DNA of 64,000 bases. It comes from Flammeovirga yaeyamensis (GTDB taxonomy: Bacteria > Bacteroidota > Bacteroidia > Cytophagales > Flammeovirgaceae). Under the pieces are notes generated by a model. It was given only the letters and a program-made list of their open reading frames with translations. It was not told where the DNA came from and ran no database searches. Below are positions 7,888 through 15,459 of this stretch, piece by piece. The stretch covers positions 4,201,501 to 4,265,500 of the forward strand of contig NZ_CP076132.1 in NCBI RefSeq assembly GCF_018736045.1, read 5' to 3'. How positions within the stretch are numbered: position 1 is the first letter of the stretch; each line of letters begins with the position of its first letter. Both the position numbers and the translations under genes were made by a program.

Positions 7888-9894
7888 ATGATGACATATA
7901 AATTCACCCTCGAAAACAGTTTTCTTGATAAATACAAGAACGTAAAACCTCCATTTGGCTTCAATGGTCTTGGAGAGTTAGTGTACATGCGTACGTACTC
8001 TCGTCTTAAAGAAGATGGTACGAACGAAGTATGGTGGGAAACTGTAAAAAGAGTTGTTGAAGGAACTTACACTATTCAAAAAAATCACATCTTAAAGTAC
8101 CAATTAGGATGGGATGACAATAAAGCACAACTTTCTGCTCAAGAGATGTTCGCCCGCATGTTTAACATGAAATTCTTACCTCCAGGTCGTGGTCTTTGGG
8201 CAATGGGTTCTGAACTAACTACAAAGCGTAACCTTTTTGCTGCATTGAACAACTGTTCTTTTGTAAGTACAGAGACAATGGCTGAAGATCCTACTAAACC
8301 ATTCGAATTTCTTATGGATATGTCGATGCTGGGAGTAGGTGTTGGTTTTGATACAAAGGGTGCTGGTACGGTAACTATTTACCAACCAAACAATGAAGAT
8401 AAAGTTACCTATGTTATACCTGACTCAAGAGAAGGTTGGGTAAACAGTACAGGAATGTTATTGGATTCATTCTTCCACGCTGGAAGAGTAAATGTAGAAT
8501 TCGATTATTCTAAGATTCGTGAAGCAGGTCTTCCTATTAAAGGATTCGGTGGTATGTCATCTGGACCTGGACCTTTAATGAAACTTCATGATCAGATCAG
8601 AACAATGTTTACGGGTAGACCGGAAGCAGCTACAATTACAGTAACTGATATTGTTGACATCATGAACATGATCGGTTGTTGTGTAGTTGCAGGTAACGTA
8701 AGACGTTCTGCAGAGATTGTATTCGGTGATCCTAACGATGACGAATACTTAAAATTAAAAGACTACCGTTGGAATCCTGAGTCTCAACAGATGGAAGGAT
8801 CTTCAGCACACCGTTCTGAGTACGGATGGTCTTCTAATAACTCAGTATTCTCTACTGTAGGTATGGATTACAGTAAAGTAGCAGGACAAACTGCTGTGAA
8901 TGGTGAGCCTGGCTACATTTGGTTAGATAACATGAGAAAGTTTGGACGTATGGGTGACGCTCCAGACAATAAAGATAATCGCTCAATGGGTACTAACCCA
9001 TGTGCTGAGCAAACACTAGAATCTTATGAGTTGTGCTGTTTAGTAGAGACTTTCCCTACAAGAGCAACTTCTAAAGAAGATTACTTAAGAACATTGAAGT
9101 TTGCTTACTTATACGCTAAAACAGTAACGCTTACAAATACACACTGGCCTGAAACCAACCGTGTATTATTAAGAAACAGACGTATTGGTACTTCTATGTC
9201 AGGTATAGCTCAGTTTGTTGAGAAACACGGTATAGATACATTCAGAGAGTGGTGTGACGAAGGATACAACACTATCCAAAACTGGGATACTATCTATGCT
9301 GAGTGGTTGTGTGTTACTCCTTCTGTAAAAACAACTTCGGTAAAACCTTCTGGAACAGTATCATTACTACCAGGTGTTACTCCAGGTATGCACTACCCAG
9401 AAAGCAACCACTACATTAGACGTATTCGTTTATCGAAAAAATCTCCTCTAATTGAGAAGTGTATCGCGGCGAATTATCACGTAGAGCCTTCAGTATCTGA
9501 ATCAGATACTATGGTAGTATCCATTCCAGTTGAAATCCCAGGTGTTAGAACAGTCAATCAAGTGGGAATTTGGGAACAAGTTCACTTGGCTGCTTTCCTT
9601 CAACGTTATTGGGCTGACAACCAAGTATCAGTTACTGTAACATTCAAGAAAGACGAGGCCAACCAAATTGAGCCTATCTTGAACTACTTCCAGTATCACT
9701 TGAAGTCGATCAGTTTCTTACCAAAATTAGAATTAGGTAATACAGTCTATCCTCAAATGCCTTACGAAGAGATTTCTAAGGACAAGTATGATGAGTTAGC
9801 AAAACATATCAAGCCTTTGAACTTCGATGAGATGGGTCAAGGTCAAGATGTAGAGGCAGAGAAATTCTGTGATGGCGACCACTGTCAGCTATAA
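7888..9894 (+). CDS. nrdJ: Adenosylcobalamin-dependent ribonucleoside-triphosphate reductase (class II, monomeric type)
   Basis: The enzyme reduces NTPs to dNTPs with a B12-generated thiyl radical. It resembles the monomeric Lactobacillus leichmannii RTPR. C372 in NPCAE is the expected thiyl-radical Cys with flanking Asn and Glu, and C383 lies 11 residues later, the same spacing as C408/C419 of RTPR. C123 (NNCSF) is the other member of the active-site disulfide. The C-terminal shuttle pair is C661-x4-C666 in CDGDHC. At 668 residues it is somewhat shorter than RTPR (739). Two ATGs are in tandem at the start, and either could be used. It needs no oxygen, and the organism must make or import cobalamin. 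It is a single-gene unit closed by the terminator at 9911. Confidence 0.93.
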   Translation: MMTYKFTLENSFLDKYKNVKPPFGFNGLGELVYMRTYSRLKEDGTNEVWWETVKRVVEGTYTIQKNHILKYQLGWDDNKAQLSAQEMFARMFNMKFLPPGRGLWAMGSELTTKRNLFAALNNCSFVSTETMAEDPTKPFEFLMDMSMLGVGVGFDTKGAGTVTIYQPNNEDKVTYVIPDSREGWVNSTGMLLDSFFHAGRVNVEFDYSKIREAGLPIKGFGGMSSGPGPLMKLHDQIRTMFTGRPEAATITVTDIVDIMNMIGCCVVAGNVRRSAEIVFGDPNDDEYLKLKDYRWNPESQQMEGSSAHRSEYGWSSNNSVFSTVGMDYSKVAGQTAVNGEPGYIWLDNMRKFGRMGDAPDNKDNRSMGTNPCAEQTLESYELCCLVETFPTRATSKEDYLRTLKFAYLYAKTVTLTNTHWPETNRVLLRNRRIGTSMSGIAQFVEKHGIDTFREWCDEGYNTIQNWDTIYAEWLCVTPSVKTTSVKPSGTVSLLPGVTPGMHYPESNHYIRRIRLSKKSPLIEKCIAANYHVEPSVSESDTMVVSIPVEIPGVRTVNQVGIWEQVHLAAFLQRYWADNQVSVTVTFKKDEANQIEPILNYFQYHLKSISFLPKLELGNTVYPQMPYEEISKDKYDELAKHIKPLNFDEMGQGQDVEAEKFCDGDHCQL

Positions 9895-9910
9895 TTTACA
9901 TCAGAAATAA

Positions 9911-9947
9911 AAAAGAGTTCGATATTTATATATCGAACTCTTTTTTT
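9911..9947. terminator. Intrinsic terminator between convergent nrdJ and VanZ-like genes
   Basis: A 15-bp perfect stem (AAAAGAGTTCGATAT and its complement) with loop TTAT is followed by a T run. The A run on the left arm makes it usable from both sides. Confidence 0.9.
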
Positions 9948-9967
9948 ATGGGTTTTAAAAAAAATCA

Positions 9968-10432
9968 TTAAATCTGATCAGTTTCCAACTCTTTATTTTT
10001 TATATTATAAATAGGTACAATAGGGACTATCTGATGTAAAATACCATAACAATAGACACCCAGAAATCCACCGAGTGCATCAGCAAAAAAGTCTAGTACA
10101 TCACCTTCCCTTGCATCAAGCATCAAACCTTGTAATATTTCTGTCAATGCTCCCCAAGAACAAACAATAATGAGTACTGTTCTCACTATTTTTCCTTTTT
10201 GATTATTAAAAAATCGACCACCACAAAAAGAAAACATCAAACAAGCAGTAAATATTCCAAAAATTCCAAAATGTGCTACTTTATCGAAATGTGGTATTTT
10301 AGAGAAAAAACTGTCAGGATCTACAGGCTGTACTGTTAATAACAACTTAATTGTCACTAAAAACCACAAAACTGATGGAAGTAACCACAGTATATCTTTT
10401 CCTATTCCGTTCTTGTTCATTATTTTCGTCAT
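9968..10432 (-). CDS. VanZ-like membrane protein
   Basis: A 154-residue protein with about four transmembrane helices. It carries the VanZ-family signatures DKVAHFGIFGI (about residues 50-60) and TEILQG...REGDVLDFFADALGG (about 96-122), where conserved charged residues sit at helix ends. VanZ gives low-level teicoplanin resistance in enterococci, but the role in Bacteroidota is unknown and resistance should not be assumed. The start may be M1 (10432) or M5 (10420). Its promoter region is only 27 bases long and is shared with the divergent cyclophilin gene. Confidence 0.82.
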   Translation of the reverse strand: MTKIMNKNGIGKDILWLLPSVLWFLVTIKLLLTVQPVDPDSFFSKIPHFDKVAHFGIFGIFTACLMFSFCGGRFFNNQKGKIVRTVLIIVCSWGALTEILQGLMLDAREGDVLDFFADALGGFLGVYCYGILHQIVPIVPIYNIKNKELETDQI

Positions 10433-10439
10433 AAATTTG
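10432..10439 (+). promoter_or_regulatory. Putative -7 box of the cyclophilin gene
   Basis: TAAATTTG matches TAnnTTTG. A CTTG at 10412-10415 could be the -33 element, but at only 16 bases the spacer is short. Transcription would start near 10445. The box begins on the first base of the VanZ-like gene's start codon. Confidence 0.4.
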
Positions 10440-10452
10440 ATTCATTAAGTCA

Positions 10453-10460
10453 CAAAAGTA
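10453..10460 (-). promoter_or_regulatory. Putative -7 box of the VanZ-like gene
   Basis: On the minus strand this reads TACTTTTG, matching TAnnTTTG, and would start transcription near 10447. It faces the + strand box at 10432-10439 and covers the first base of the cyclophilin start codon. No -33 element is clear. Confidence 0.35.
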
Positions 10461-11098
10461 TGCGATATACCTCATTATATATAACCATATTGTTATCTAT
10501 CAGTGTATTTTTTAATGCACAGGCTCAAAAAAAGAAAAAATTAAAAGGTAAAGATGAAATAGCGATTGTTTCTACCGATTTTGGAGAGATTGTTTTTTTA
10601 CTTTCAGATAAAACACCAGAACATAAAGAGAACTTTATCAAACTGGCCAAAGAAGGCTTTTATGATGGGACGATATTTCACAGGGTGCTAAAAGGATTTA
10701 TGATTCAAGGAGGCGACCCTAATACACGCACCGATGGAGACTCTACAAGAATTGGTATTGGATCTCCTGGCTATACTTTAAATAGTGAATTTACGGATGA
10801 ACTAAAGTTCGATTATGGTACAATTGGCATGGCTCGCCAAAGTGATGAGATTAACCCAAGTAAATCATCAAGTGGATCACAGTTTTTTATTATTGTATCT
10901 AGAGATGGAGCATATCATTTAGATAGTGACTATACCGTCTTTGGTCGAGTGATAAAAGGGATGGAAGTCGCTGAAAAAATCGCCGATTTGGAAATAAATT
11001 CAGATGCAATTCCTCTCAAAAGACATGAAATAAATATAAAAGTTGTTAAACTTAAGAAGAAGGATATTGTAAAAACGTACGAATTAGATAATTTTTAG
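10460..11098 (+). CDS. Exported cyclophilin-type peptidyl-prolyl cis-trans isomerase
   Basis: A 212-residue protein with a signal peptide (residues 1-22, ending AQA) and a cyclophilin domain. FHRVLKGFMIQGGDP holds the catalytic Arg and the FxxQGGD core, and GSQFFIIVS is the second active-site strand. These are the standard motifs of the family, which catalyses prolyl isomerisation, here probably in periplasmic protein folding. The lysine-rich stretch after the signal (KKKKLKGKDE) is usual in Bacteroidota homologues. A -7 box (10432-10439) lies about 20 bases upstream, giving a very short leader. Confidence 0.93.
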   Translation: MRYTSLYITILLSISVFFNAQAQKKKKLKGKDEIAIVSTDFGEIVFLLSDKTPEHKENFIKLAKEGFYDGTIFHRVLKGFMIQGGDPNTRTDGDSTRIGIGSPGYTLNSEFTDELKFDYGTIGMARQSDEINPSKSSSGSQFFIIVSRDGAYHLDSDYTVFGRVIKGMEVAEKIADLEINSDAIPLKRHEINIKVVKLKKKDIVKTYELDNF

Positions 11099-11183
11099 AT
11101 CGATATGTAGAAAAAATAGGTGATTATCAACATTCAGTAACAAGTTTTAGGGAATCGAAATTATTTTTTATCAGTTTTCTAAT

Positions 11184-11191
11184 TAAATTTG
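11184..11191 (+). promoter_or_regulatory. Putative -7 box upstream of the 11304 operon
   Basis: TAAATTTG matches TAnnTTTG, but no matching -33 element is seen. It would give a leader of about 105 bases to the gene at 11304. Confidence 0.3.
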
Positions 11192-11303
11192 CCTTGTTCA
11201 AAATTTGGGATGTTTATTACTGAAATGTTTTTAGTTTCTATATCACATATTTTGTTTTATAAAGTATTTAGTTCGCAGCAAGATTAAAGAAACTCTTAGA
11301 GAA

Positions 11304-11906
11304 ATGACAAAAACAACAATACTTACAATTTTAATGATACCTGTAGTATTTTTACTAAGTTATTCATTATATCATAGTGTTTTTGACACCATTCAAGAAT
11401 CAGAGGAGATCCGCATTTCAGAAAAAAATGTAATCCTTCGTTTGAAATTGATACGTGAAGCTGAAACAGCTTACTTCCAACGTTATAAAGAGTATACTGG
11501 ATCATGGGATACGCTAGCAATGTTTATCGACAATGATTCAATTTACAACGTTCAGAAAAGAGAGATCATTCAACCTCGTAAGAAAAATGACCCTCTTTAC
11601 TATACTCGTACTGACTCAGTTCGTATCGAATATGATACAATCGACGCAGTACAAGTAAGAGAAAAAATCTTCCCTGGTGAAGACTTTGATGCTACAAGGC
11701 TAAAAAGAATTCCAGGTAAGAAAGGAAAAGAATTTACACTTTCTGCAAGTACGGTCAAAAAAGGTAACGCTACTGTAGCGGTTGTCGAAGTTGTTGACAA
11801 ATACCCTCGTGACCCTCACCGTAAAGAATCTAACCCTTCTCCTACAAAGAGATTACTTAAGTTTGGTTCTTTAACTGAAGCTACTACTGCAGGTAACTGG
11901 GAATAA
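11304..11906 (+). CDS. Membrane-anchored protein of unknown function
   Basis: A 200-residue protein that I do not recognise. Residues 5-23 form one hydrophobic helix with no signal-peptidase site. The following segment (RLKLIREAETAYFQRY then KEYTGSWDTLAMFI) has the pattern of pseudopilin-like proteins, in which an N-terminal helix is followed by Ala/Tyr-rich positions and a G-x-W/Y loop, but no prepilin cleavage motif is visible. The C-terminal half is basic and Ser/Thr-rich. It is the first gene of a tight group with the DUF3822 gene (2-base gap) and coaD (overlap), so it is probably co-expressed with CoA biosynthesis. Confidence 0.75.
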   Translation: MTKTTILTILMIPVVFLLSYSLYHSVFDTIQESEEIRISEKNVILRLKLIREAETAYFQRYKEYTGSWDTLAMFIDNDSIYNVQKREIIQPRKKNDPLYYTRTDSVRIEYDTIDAVQVREKIFPGEDFDATRLKRIPGKKGKEFTLSASTVKKGNATVAVVEVVDKYPRDPHRKESNPSPTKRLLKFGSLTEATTAGNWE

Positions 11907-11908
11907 CA

Positions 11909-12784
11909 TTGGAAGATCTGCTATTTGAATCAGTCAGATACTCCGTACATTCAGACAGCTTTGATGTTGCTCAACTTGCTAATTACAGCTTGCATTTGAG
12001 AATACATCAAAGCTGTTTGACTATAGGGGTATTTGATGCCGAAAACAACGAATGTCTCGTACTGGAATCTTACCACTACGACACAGCACAAAACACTACT
12101 GCTCTAATTGTGAATTTGCATAATATTGTGCAAAAACATTCTTTCCTAAATGCGGCATTTTGGAAGAACGTTCACATTATTTCTGCTCTACCTTCTTTTG
12201 CATTTGTTCCTGAAGGAATTCATGACGAAGAAAGTAAACAGAATATCTTATCACTCATTTCTAAATTCCATCAGAAAAAAGACAATATTCATGTTCATCC
12301 TAAATCTGGAGAAACTGAACTTTGTTTTGCTATCCCTAAAGAATTAGAAGAGTGGCTTTCGGATATGTATAGTAACTCTCAAGTTAGTTACAACCACACT
12401 ACTGAAAGTTTTATTGTCGAAGCAAATGCATTATTTGGTAATGTATTGCACTGTTACATCGACGTGGACACGATTTTGATCACAAAATCGGATGATGAAA
12501 AAGTCCGTTTTGCGAACACTTTTAAATATAAAACTCCTCAAGACCTTTTGTATTTTGTTCTTTTTGTTTTAGAAGAATTAAATATTGACCAACAAGAAGC
12601 AGAAGTGGTTATTTGGGGTGAAGTCGATTTCCACGGAGAAAGTATTAAAACACTTAAAAAGTTTATAAACAAAGTATCTGCTGGCACACGACCAACAGAT
12701 GTTCGTTTCGCTTACCAATTTGATCAAGAACCACAAGAACAAACGGCTATTGATATAATTGGAAATATGAAATTAAATAAATGA
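11909..12784 (+). CDS. DUF3822 family protein
   Basis: A 291-residue protein of the DUF3822 family, which is typical of Bacteroidota and often sits beside coaD. Alternating hydrophobic strands such as SLHLRIHQSCLTIGVFDAEN suggest the actin/hexokinase-like fold predicted for the family. The start is TTG at 11909, two bases after the upstream stop; the family's usual N-terminus begins at about this point and no ATG is available nearby. Its stop overlaps the coaD start as ATGA. Function is unknown, but the coupling suggests expression in fixed ratio with coaD. Confidence 0.8.
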   Translation: MEDLLFESVRYSVHSDSFDVAQLANYSLHLRIHQSCLTIGVFDAENNECLVLESYHYDTAQNTTALIVNLHNIVQKHSFLNAAFWKNVHIISALPSFAFVPEGIHDEESKQNILSLISKFHQKKDNIHVHPKSGETELCFAIPKELEEWLSDMYSNSQVSYNHTTESFIVEANALFGNVLHCYIDVDTILITKSDDEKVRFANTFKYKTPQDLLYFVLFVLEELNIDQQEAEVVIWGEVDFHGESIKTLKKFINKVSAGTRPTDVRFAYQFDQEPQEQTAIDIIGNMKLNK

Positions 12785-13242
12785 AAAGAATAGCTTTTTT
12801 CCCTGGCACTTTTGATCCGTTTACAAGAGGTCATGAAGACATTGCTCTTCGTGGTGCAGAACTTTTTGACGAAATCATTATTGGAATAGGTCACAATACT
12901 AAGAAAAAGAGATTTTTTCCTGCTGAGGCCATGAAAATCCTTATCGAAGAACACTTTAAGGATAACCCTCAAATAAAAGTGATCTTGTATCAAGATTTAA
13001 CGGCAAAAGTAGCTAAAGAATTAGGCGCTACTGTACTTCTTAGAGGACTAAGAAATACAACAGATTTTGAATATGAAAACAGTATTGCTCAAGCCAATAG
13101 ACACATTAACGGATTAGATACTGTTTTCATATACACTTCTCCAGAATTCTCTCACCTAAGTTCTTCTATAATCAGAGAGTTACATAAATTCGGACATACC
13201 GTAGATGAGTTTGTTCCATTTTCTTTAGAAGTACCCAAATAA
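12781..13242 (+). CDS. coaD: Pantetheine-phosphate adenylyltransferase
   Basis: CoaD joins 4'-phosphopantetheine and ATP to dephospho-CoA, the fourth step of CoA synthesis from pantothenate. The 153-residue length is typical. GTFDPFTRGH (residues 9-18) contains the nucleotidyltransferase (T/H)xGH signature, and LRGLRNTTDFEYE is the adenine-side loop. FSHLSSSIIREL corresponds to the C-terminal ISSTxxR motif. Its ATG overlaps the stop of the DUF3822 gene by four bases, implying translational coupling. Confidence 0.97.
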   Translation: MKRIAFFPGTFDPFTRGHEDIALRGAELFDEIIIGIGHNTKKKRFFPAEAMKILIEEHFKDNPQIKVILYQDLTAKVAKELGATVLLRGLRNTTDFEYENSIAQANRHINGLDTVFIYTSPEFSHLSSSIIRELHKFGHTVDEFVPFSLEVPK

Positions 13243-13416
13243 TCTTTATCACCTAGAGAATAATATCATTAGATTTAAAAAGTTTAAGAGCAGACTAATC
13301 AACTTAAATTTTTTAATGCTAAATTGCACCTAATCCTTAATAATAGAATTATTACTAAGGTTTTAAGAACGATTATTTAAATTAAATAATCTAATTTTTA
13401 GATAAACATTTTTATC

Positions 13417-13447
13417 TCTGATCCCTCGCTTAATTAAAATAGCTTTG
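13417..13447 (+). promoter_or_regulatory. Promoter of ricT-gldH
   Basis: TCTG (13417-13420), a 19-base spacer and TAGCTTTG (13440-13447) fit the Bacteroidota promoter. The TTG at 13445 lies inside the -7 box, so it cannot be the start of ricT and the ATG at 13502 must be used. Confidence 0.6.
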
Positions 13448-13501
13448 GATCAACGGCCAGTTTGCCGACCCTATCTATCAGATAGCTTAAATATATATAT
13501 T

Positions 13502-14890
13502 ATGGGATGTCAATCGTGTTCGACGATGGCATGTGGTGTACCTACAGGTTGCGGAAGTAACGGCGATTGCCAATCAGGCGGTTGCAGTAAATTAAATGCT
13601 TTCGATTGGCTTGGAGATATGGATCTGCCATCCTCACAACGCTTCAATATAATTGAAATAAAATTTAAAGGTGGACGCAAAGGGTATTTTAGAAATACCA
13701 ACCACCTGGAAACTTATATCGGTGATCCTCTTGTAGTTGATACAGGAAATGGACATCATATAGGTCATGTTAGCCTTCAAGGCGACTTAGTACGTCTTCA
13801 AATGTTGAAAAAGAACGTTGAAGACGACGAAAGTATTCTTTCTATTCTACGTCATGCTACTCCTAAAGATTTAGAGAAGTTAGCTATGGTGAAGAATAGA
13901 GAAATTCCTACACTTTACAAGACCAGAGAAATCATTCAAGATCTTAAGCTTGATATGAAACTTTCTGATGTTGATTTCCAAGCAGACAATTCTAAAGCTA
14001 CTTTCTATTACTCAGCAGACGATAGAGTCGATTTCCGTCAGCTGATTAAAGTATTGGCAAGTGAGTTTAAGATCCGTGTAGAAATGAGACAAATCTCTTT
14101 AAGACAAGAGGCAAGCCGCTTAGGTGGTATTGGATCTTGTGGTAGAGAATTATGTTGTTCTACATGGTTAACGGAATTTAAAAGTGTTTCTACTTCTGCT
14201 GCACGTTATCAAAACCTTTCTTTAAATCCTTCGAAACTTTCTGGACAGTGCGGGCGACTAAAATGTTGTTTAAACTATGAGTTGGAAACGTATATTGATG
14301 CTTTGGTAGATATTCCAATGATCGATAAAAATTTACGTACTCAGAAAGGAGAAGCTCACCTTCAAAAGGTAGATATTTTCAGAAAGCGTATGTGGTTTAG
14401 TTTCCAAGGTGAAACTACTTGGCATGTCATTTCTACAGAAAGAGTAGAAGAAATTTCTAGAATGAATGCTAAAGGTAAATTCCCCGAAACATTAGAGGAA
14501 GATATCGAAGAAAAAGCACCTGCATTCCAAGAACAAAAGCTAAGTAGTATTCTTGATAAGCAGCCACTTCCTCAAAAGAAGAAGAAGAAAAAAGCTGATA
14601 ATAGAGCGAAAGGTGGACAGAACCAACAAGGAAATACTGGCCAAAACCAAAATCGCAAAAAGAATCAACCTTCTAACAGAAAGCAGAATCAAAAAGGAGG
14701 ACAAGGAACACCACAACAGAAGAATGCTCCTAAAAAGGGCAATTCTCCACAAAAAGGTGCTCCTAAGAAGAATGCCCCTCAAGGAAATTCTAACCCTGCT
14801 CAGAAAAAGAAAGATGGACCAAAACGTCCTTTTAAACCTAATTTCAAAGGGAACAAAAGACGTAAAAGACCAAACAATAATGATGAATAA
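13502..14890 (+). CDS. ricT: RicT-like PSP1-domain protein
   Basis: A 462-residue member of the PSP1/RicT family (YaaT in Bacillus, part of an Fe-S complex acting on RNase Y and development). The PSP1 domain spans about residues 60-280 and has the conserved Cys clusters GSCGRELCCSTWL and GQCGRLKCCLNYEL. Specific here are an N-terminal Cys cluster (C3, C6, C11, C17, C23, C28) and a tail of about 110 residues (from about 350) that is Lys/Asn/Gln/Pro-rich, basic and probably disordered and RNA-binding. ATG 13502 is chosen because a promoter covers the upstream alternative. It overlaps gldH, so the two are translated as a unit. RicT's role in Bacteroidota is not established. Confidence 0.88.
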   Translation: MGCQSCSTMACGVPTGCGSNGDCQSGGCSKLNAFDWLGDMDLPSSQRFNIIEIKFKGGRKGYFRNTNHLETYIGDPLVVDTGNGHHIGHVSLQGDLVRLQMLKKNVEDDESILSILRHATPKDLEKLAMVKNREIPTLYKTREIIQDLKLDMKLSDVDFQADNSKATFYYSADDRVDFRQLIKVLASEFKIRVEMRQISLRQEASRLGGIGSCGRELCCSTWLTEFKSVSTSAARYQNLSLNPSKLSGQCGRLKCCLNYELETYIDALVDIPMIDKNLRTQKGEAHLQKVDIFRKRMWFSFQGETTWHVISTERVEEISRMNAKGKFPETLEEDIEEKAPAFQEQKLSSILDKQPLPQKKKKKKADNRAKGGQNQQGNTGQNQNRKKNQPSNRKQNQKGGQGTPQQKNAPKKGNSPQKGAPKKNAPQGNSNPAQKKKDGPKRPFKPNFKGNKRRKRPNNNDE

Positions 14891-15404
14891 AATCTATCCA
14901 TTTTTTATCAAGTTAAGCTGTCTATTGGTCGCTCTATCATTCTACAGCTGTGATAGTACAAGAGTAGATGAAAAATACATTGATTTTACAGAAGGTATTT
15001 GGCCTGTAGATTCATTGGCAAGTTTTGATTTTGATATCGAAAACCCCAATGAAGATTACAACCTTATCACATACATAAGAAACACGAATGATTATCCTTA
15101 CCAAAACATCTATATCAAATACTCTTTGATATACAATGGAGAGGAAAATAATGATACCATTATCAATAATACATTAAGTGATTTTCAGTTATTCGAAGTA
15201 AAATCAGGTAAACCTTTTGGAGAAATGGAAACCTCTTTAGGTAATAGTAGCACTGGTGCGATTTACAATCACCCTTTACTATTAAAGAAAGACATTTCAT
15301 TCCCAAAAGAAGGAAATTACTCCTTAGAAATCCAACATTATATGCGACAGGATTCTTTGGAAGGAATTATTGGAGTAGGTTATCGAATAGAACATTCGAA
15401 ATAA
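14883..15404 (+). CDS. gldH: Gliding motility lipoprotein GldH
   Basis: A 173-residue lipoprotein. A signal sequence ends in a lipobox at SFYSC (Cys 23). The rest matches GldH of gliding Bacteroidota in length and pattern (EGIWPVDSLASFDFDI, then GKPFGEMETSLGN and DISFPKEGNYSLEIQHYMR). GldH is needed for gliding in Flavobacterium johnsoniae. The ATG at 14883 lies inside the end of ricT (another ATG is at 14880), an 8-base overlap that implies coupled translation. The reading frame is open back to 14553, but that stretch is out-of-frame ricT tail and is not part of this protein. Confidence 0.88.
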   Translation: MNKIYPFFIKLSCLLVALSFYSCDSTRVDEKYIDFTEGIWPVDSLASFDFDIENPNEDYNLITYIRNTNDYPYQNIYIKYSLIYNGEENNDTIINNTLSDFQLFEVKSGKPFGEMETSLGNSSTGAIYNHPLLLKKDISFPKEGNYSLEIQHYMRQDSLEGIIGVGYRIEHSK

Positions 15405-15441
15405 AAAAAGAGGTATTGCTATAAACAATACCTCTTTTTTT
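15403..15441. terminator. Bidirectional intrinsic terminator after gldH
   Basis: AAAAAAAGAGGTATTG pairs with CAATACCTCTTTTTTT over a 7-base loop. It has A and T runs on both flanks and lies between convergent genes. Confidence 0.9.
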
Positions 15442-15459
15442 ATCACTTAATTTGAGCTT

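Noticed and set aside
9968-10432. VanZ-like gene as a glycopeptide-resistance determinant
   Set aside because: Only the membrane fold motif supports it. No other van gene is near, and VanZ-type proteins are widespread in Bacteroidota without such a role.
14553-14882. Upstream extension of the gldH frame
   Set aside because: This is the ricT tail read in another frame (Arg/Lys/Ile-rich). gldH starts at 14883 with its lipoprotein signal.
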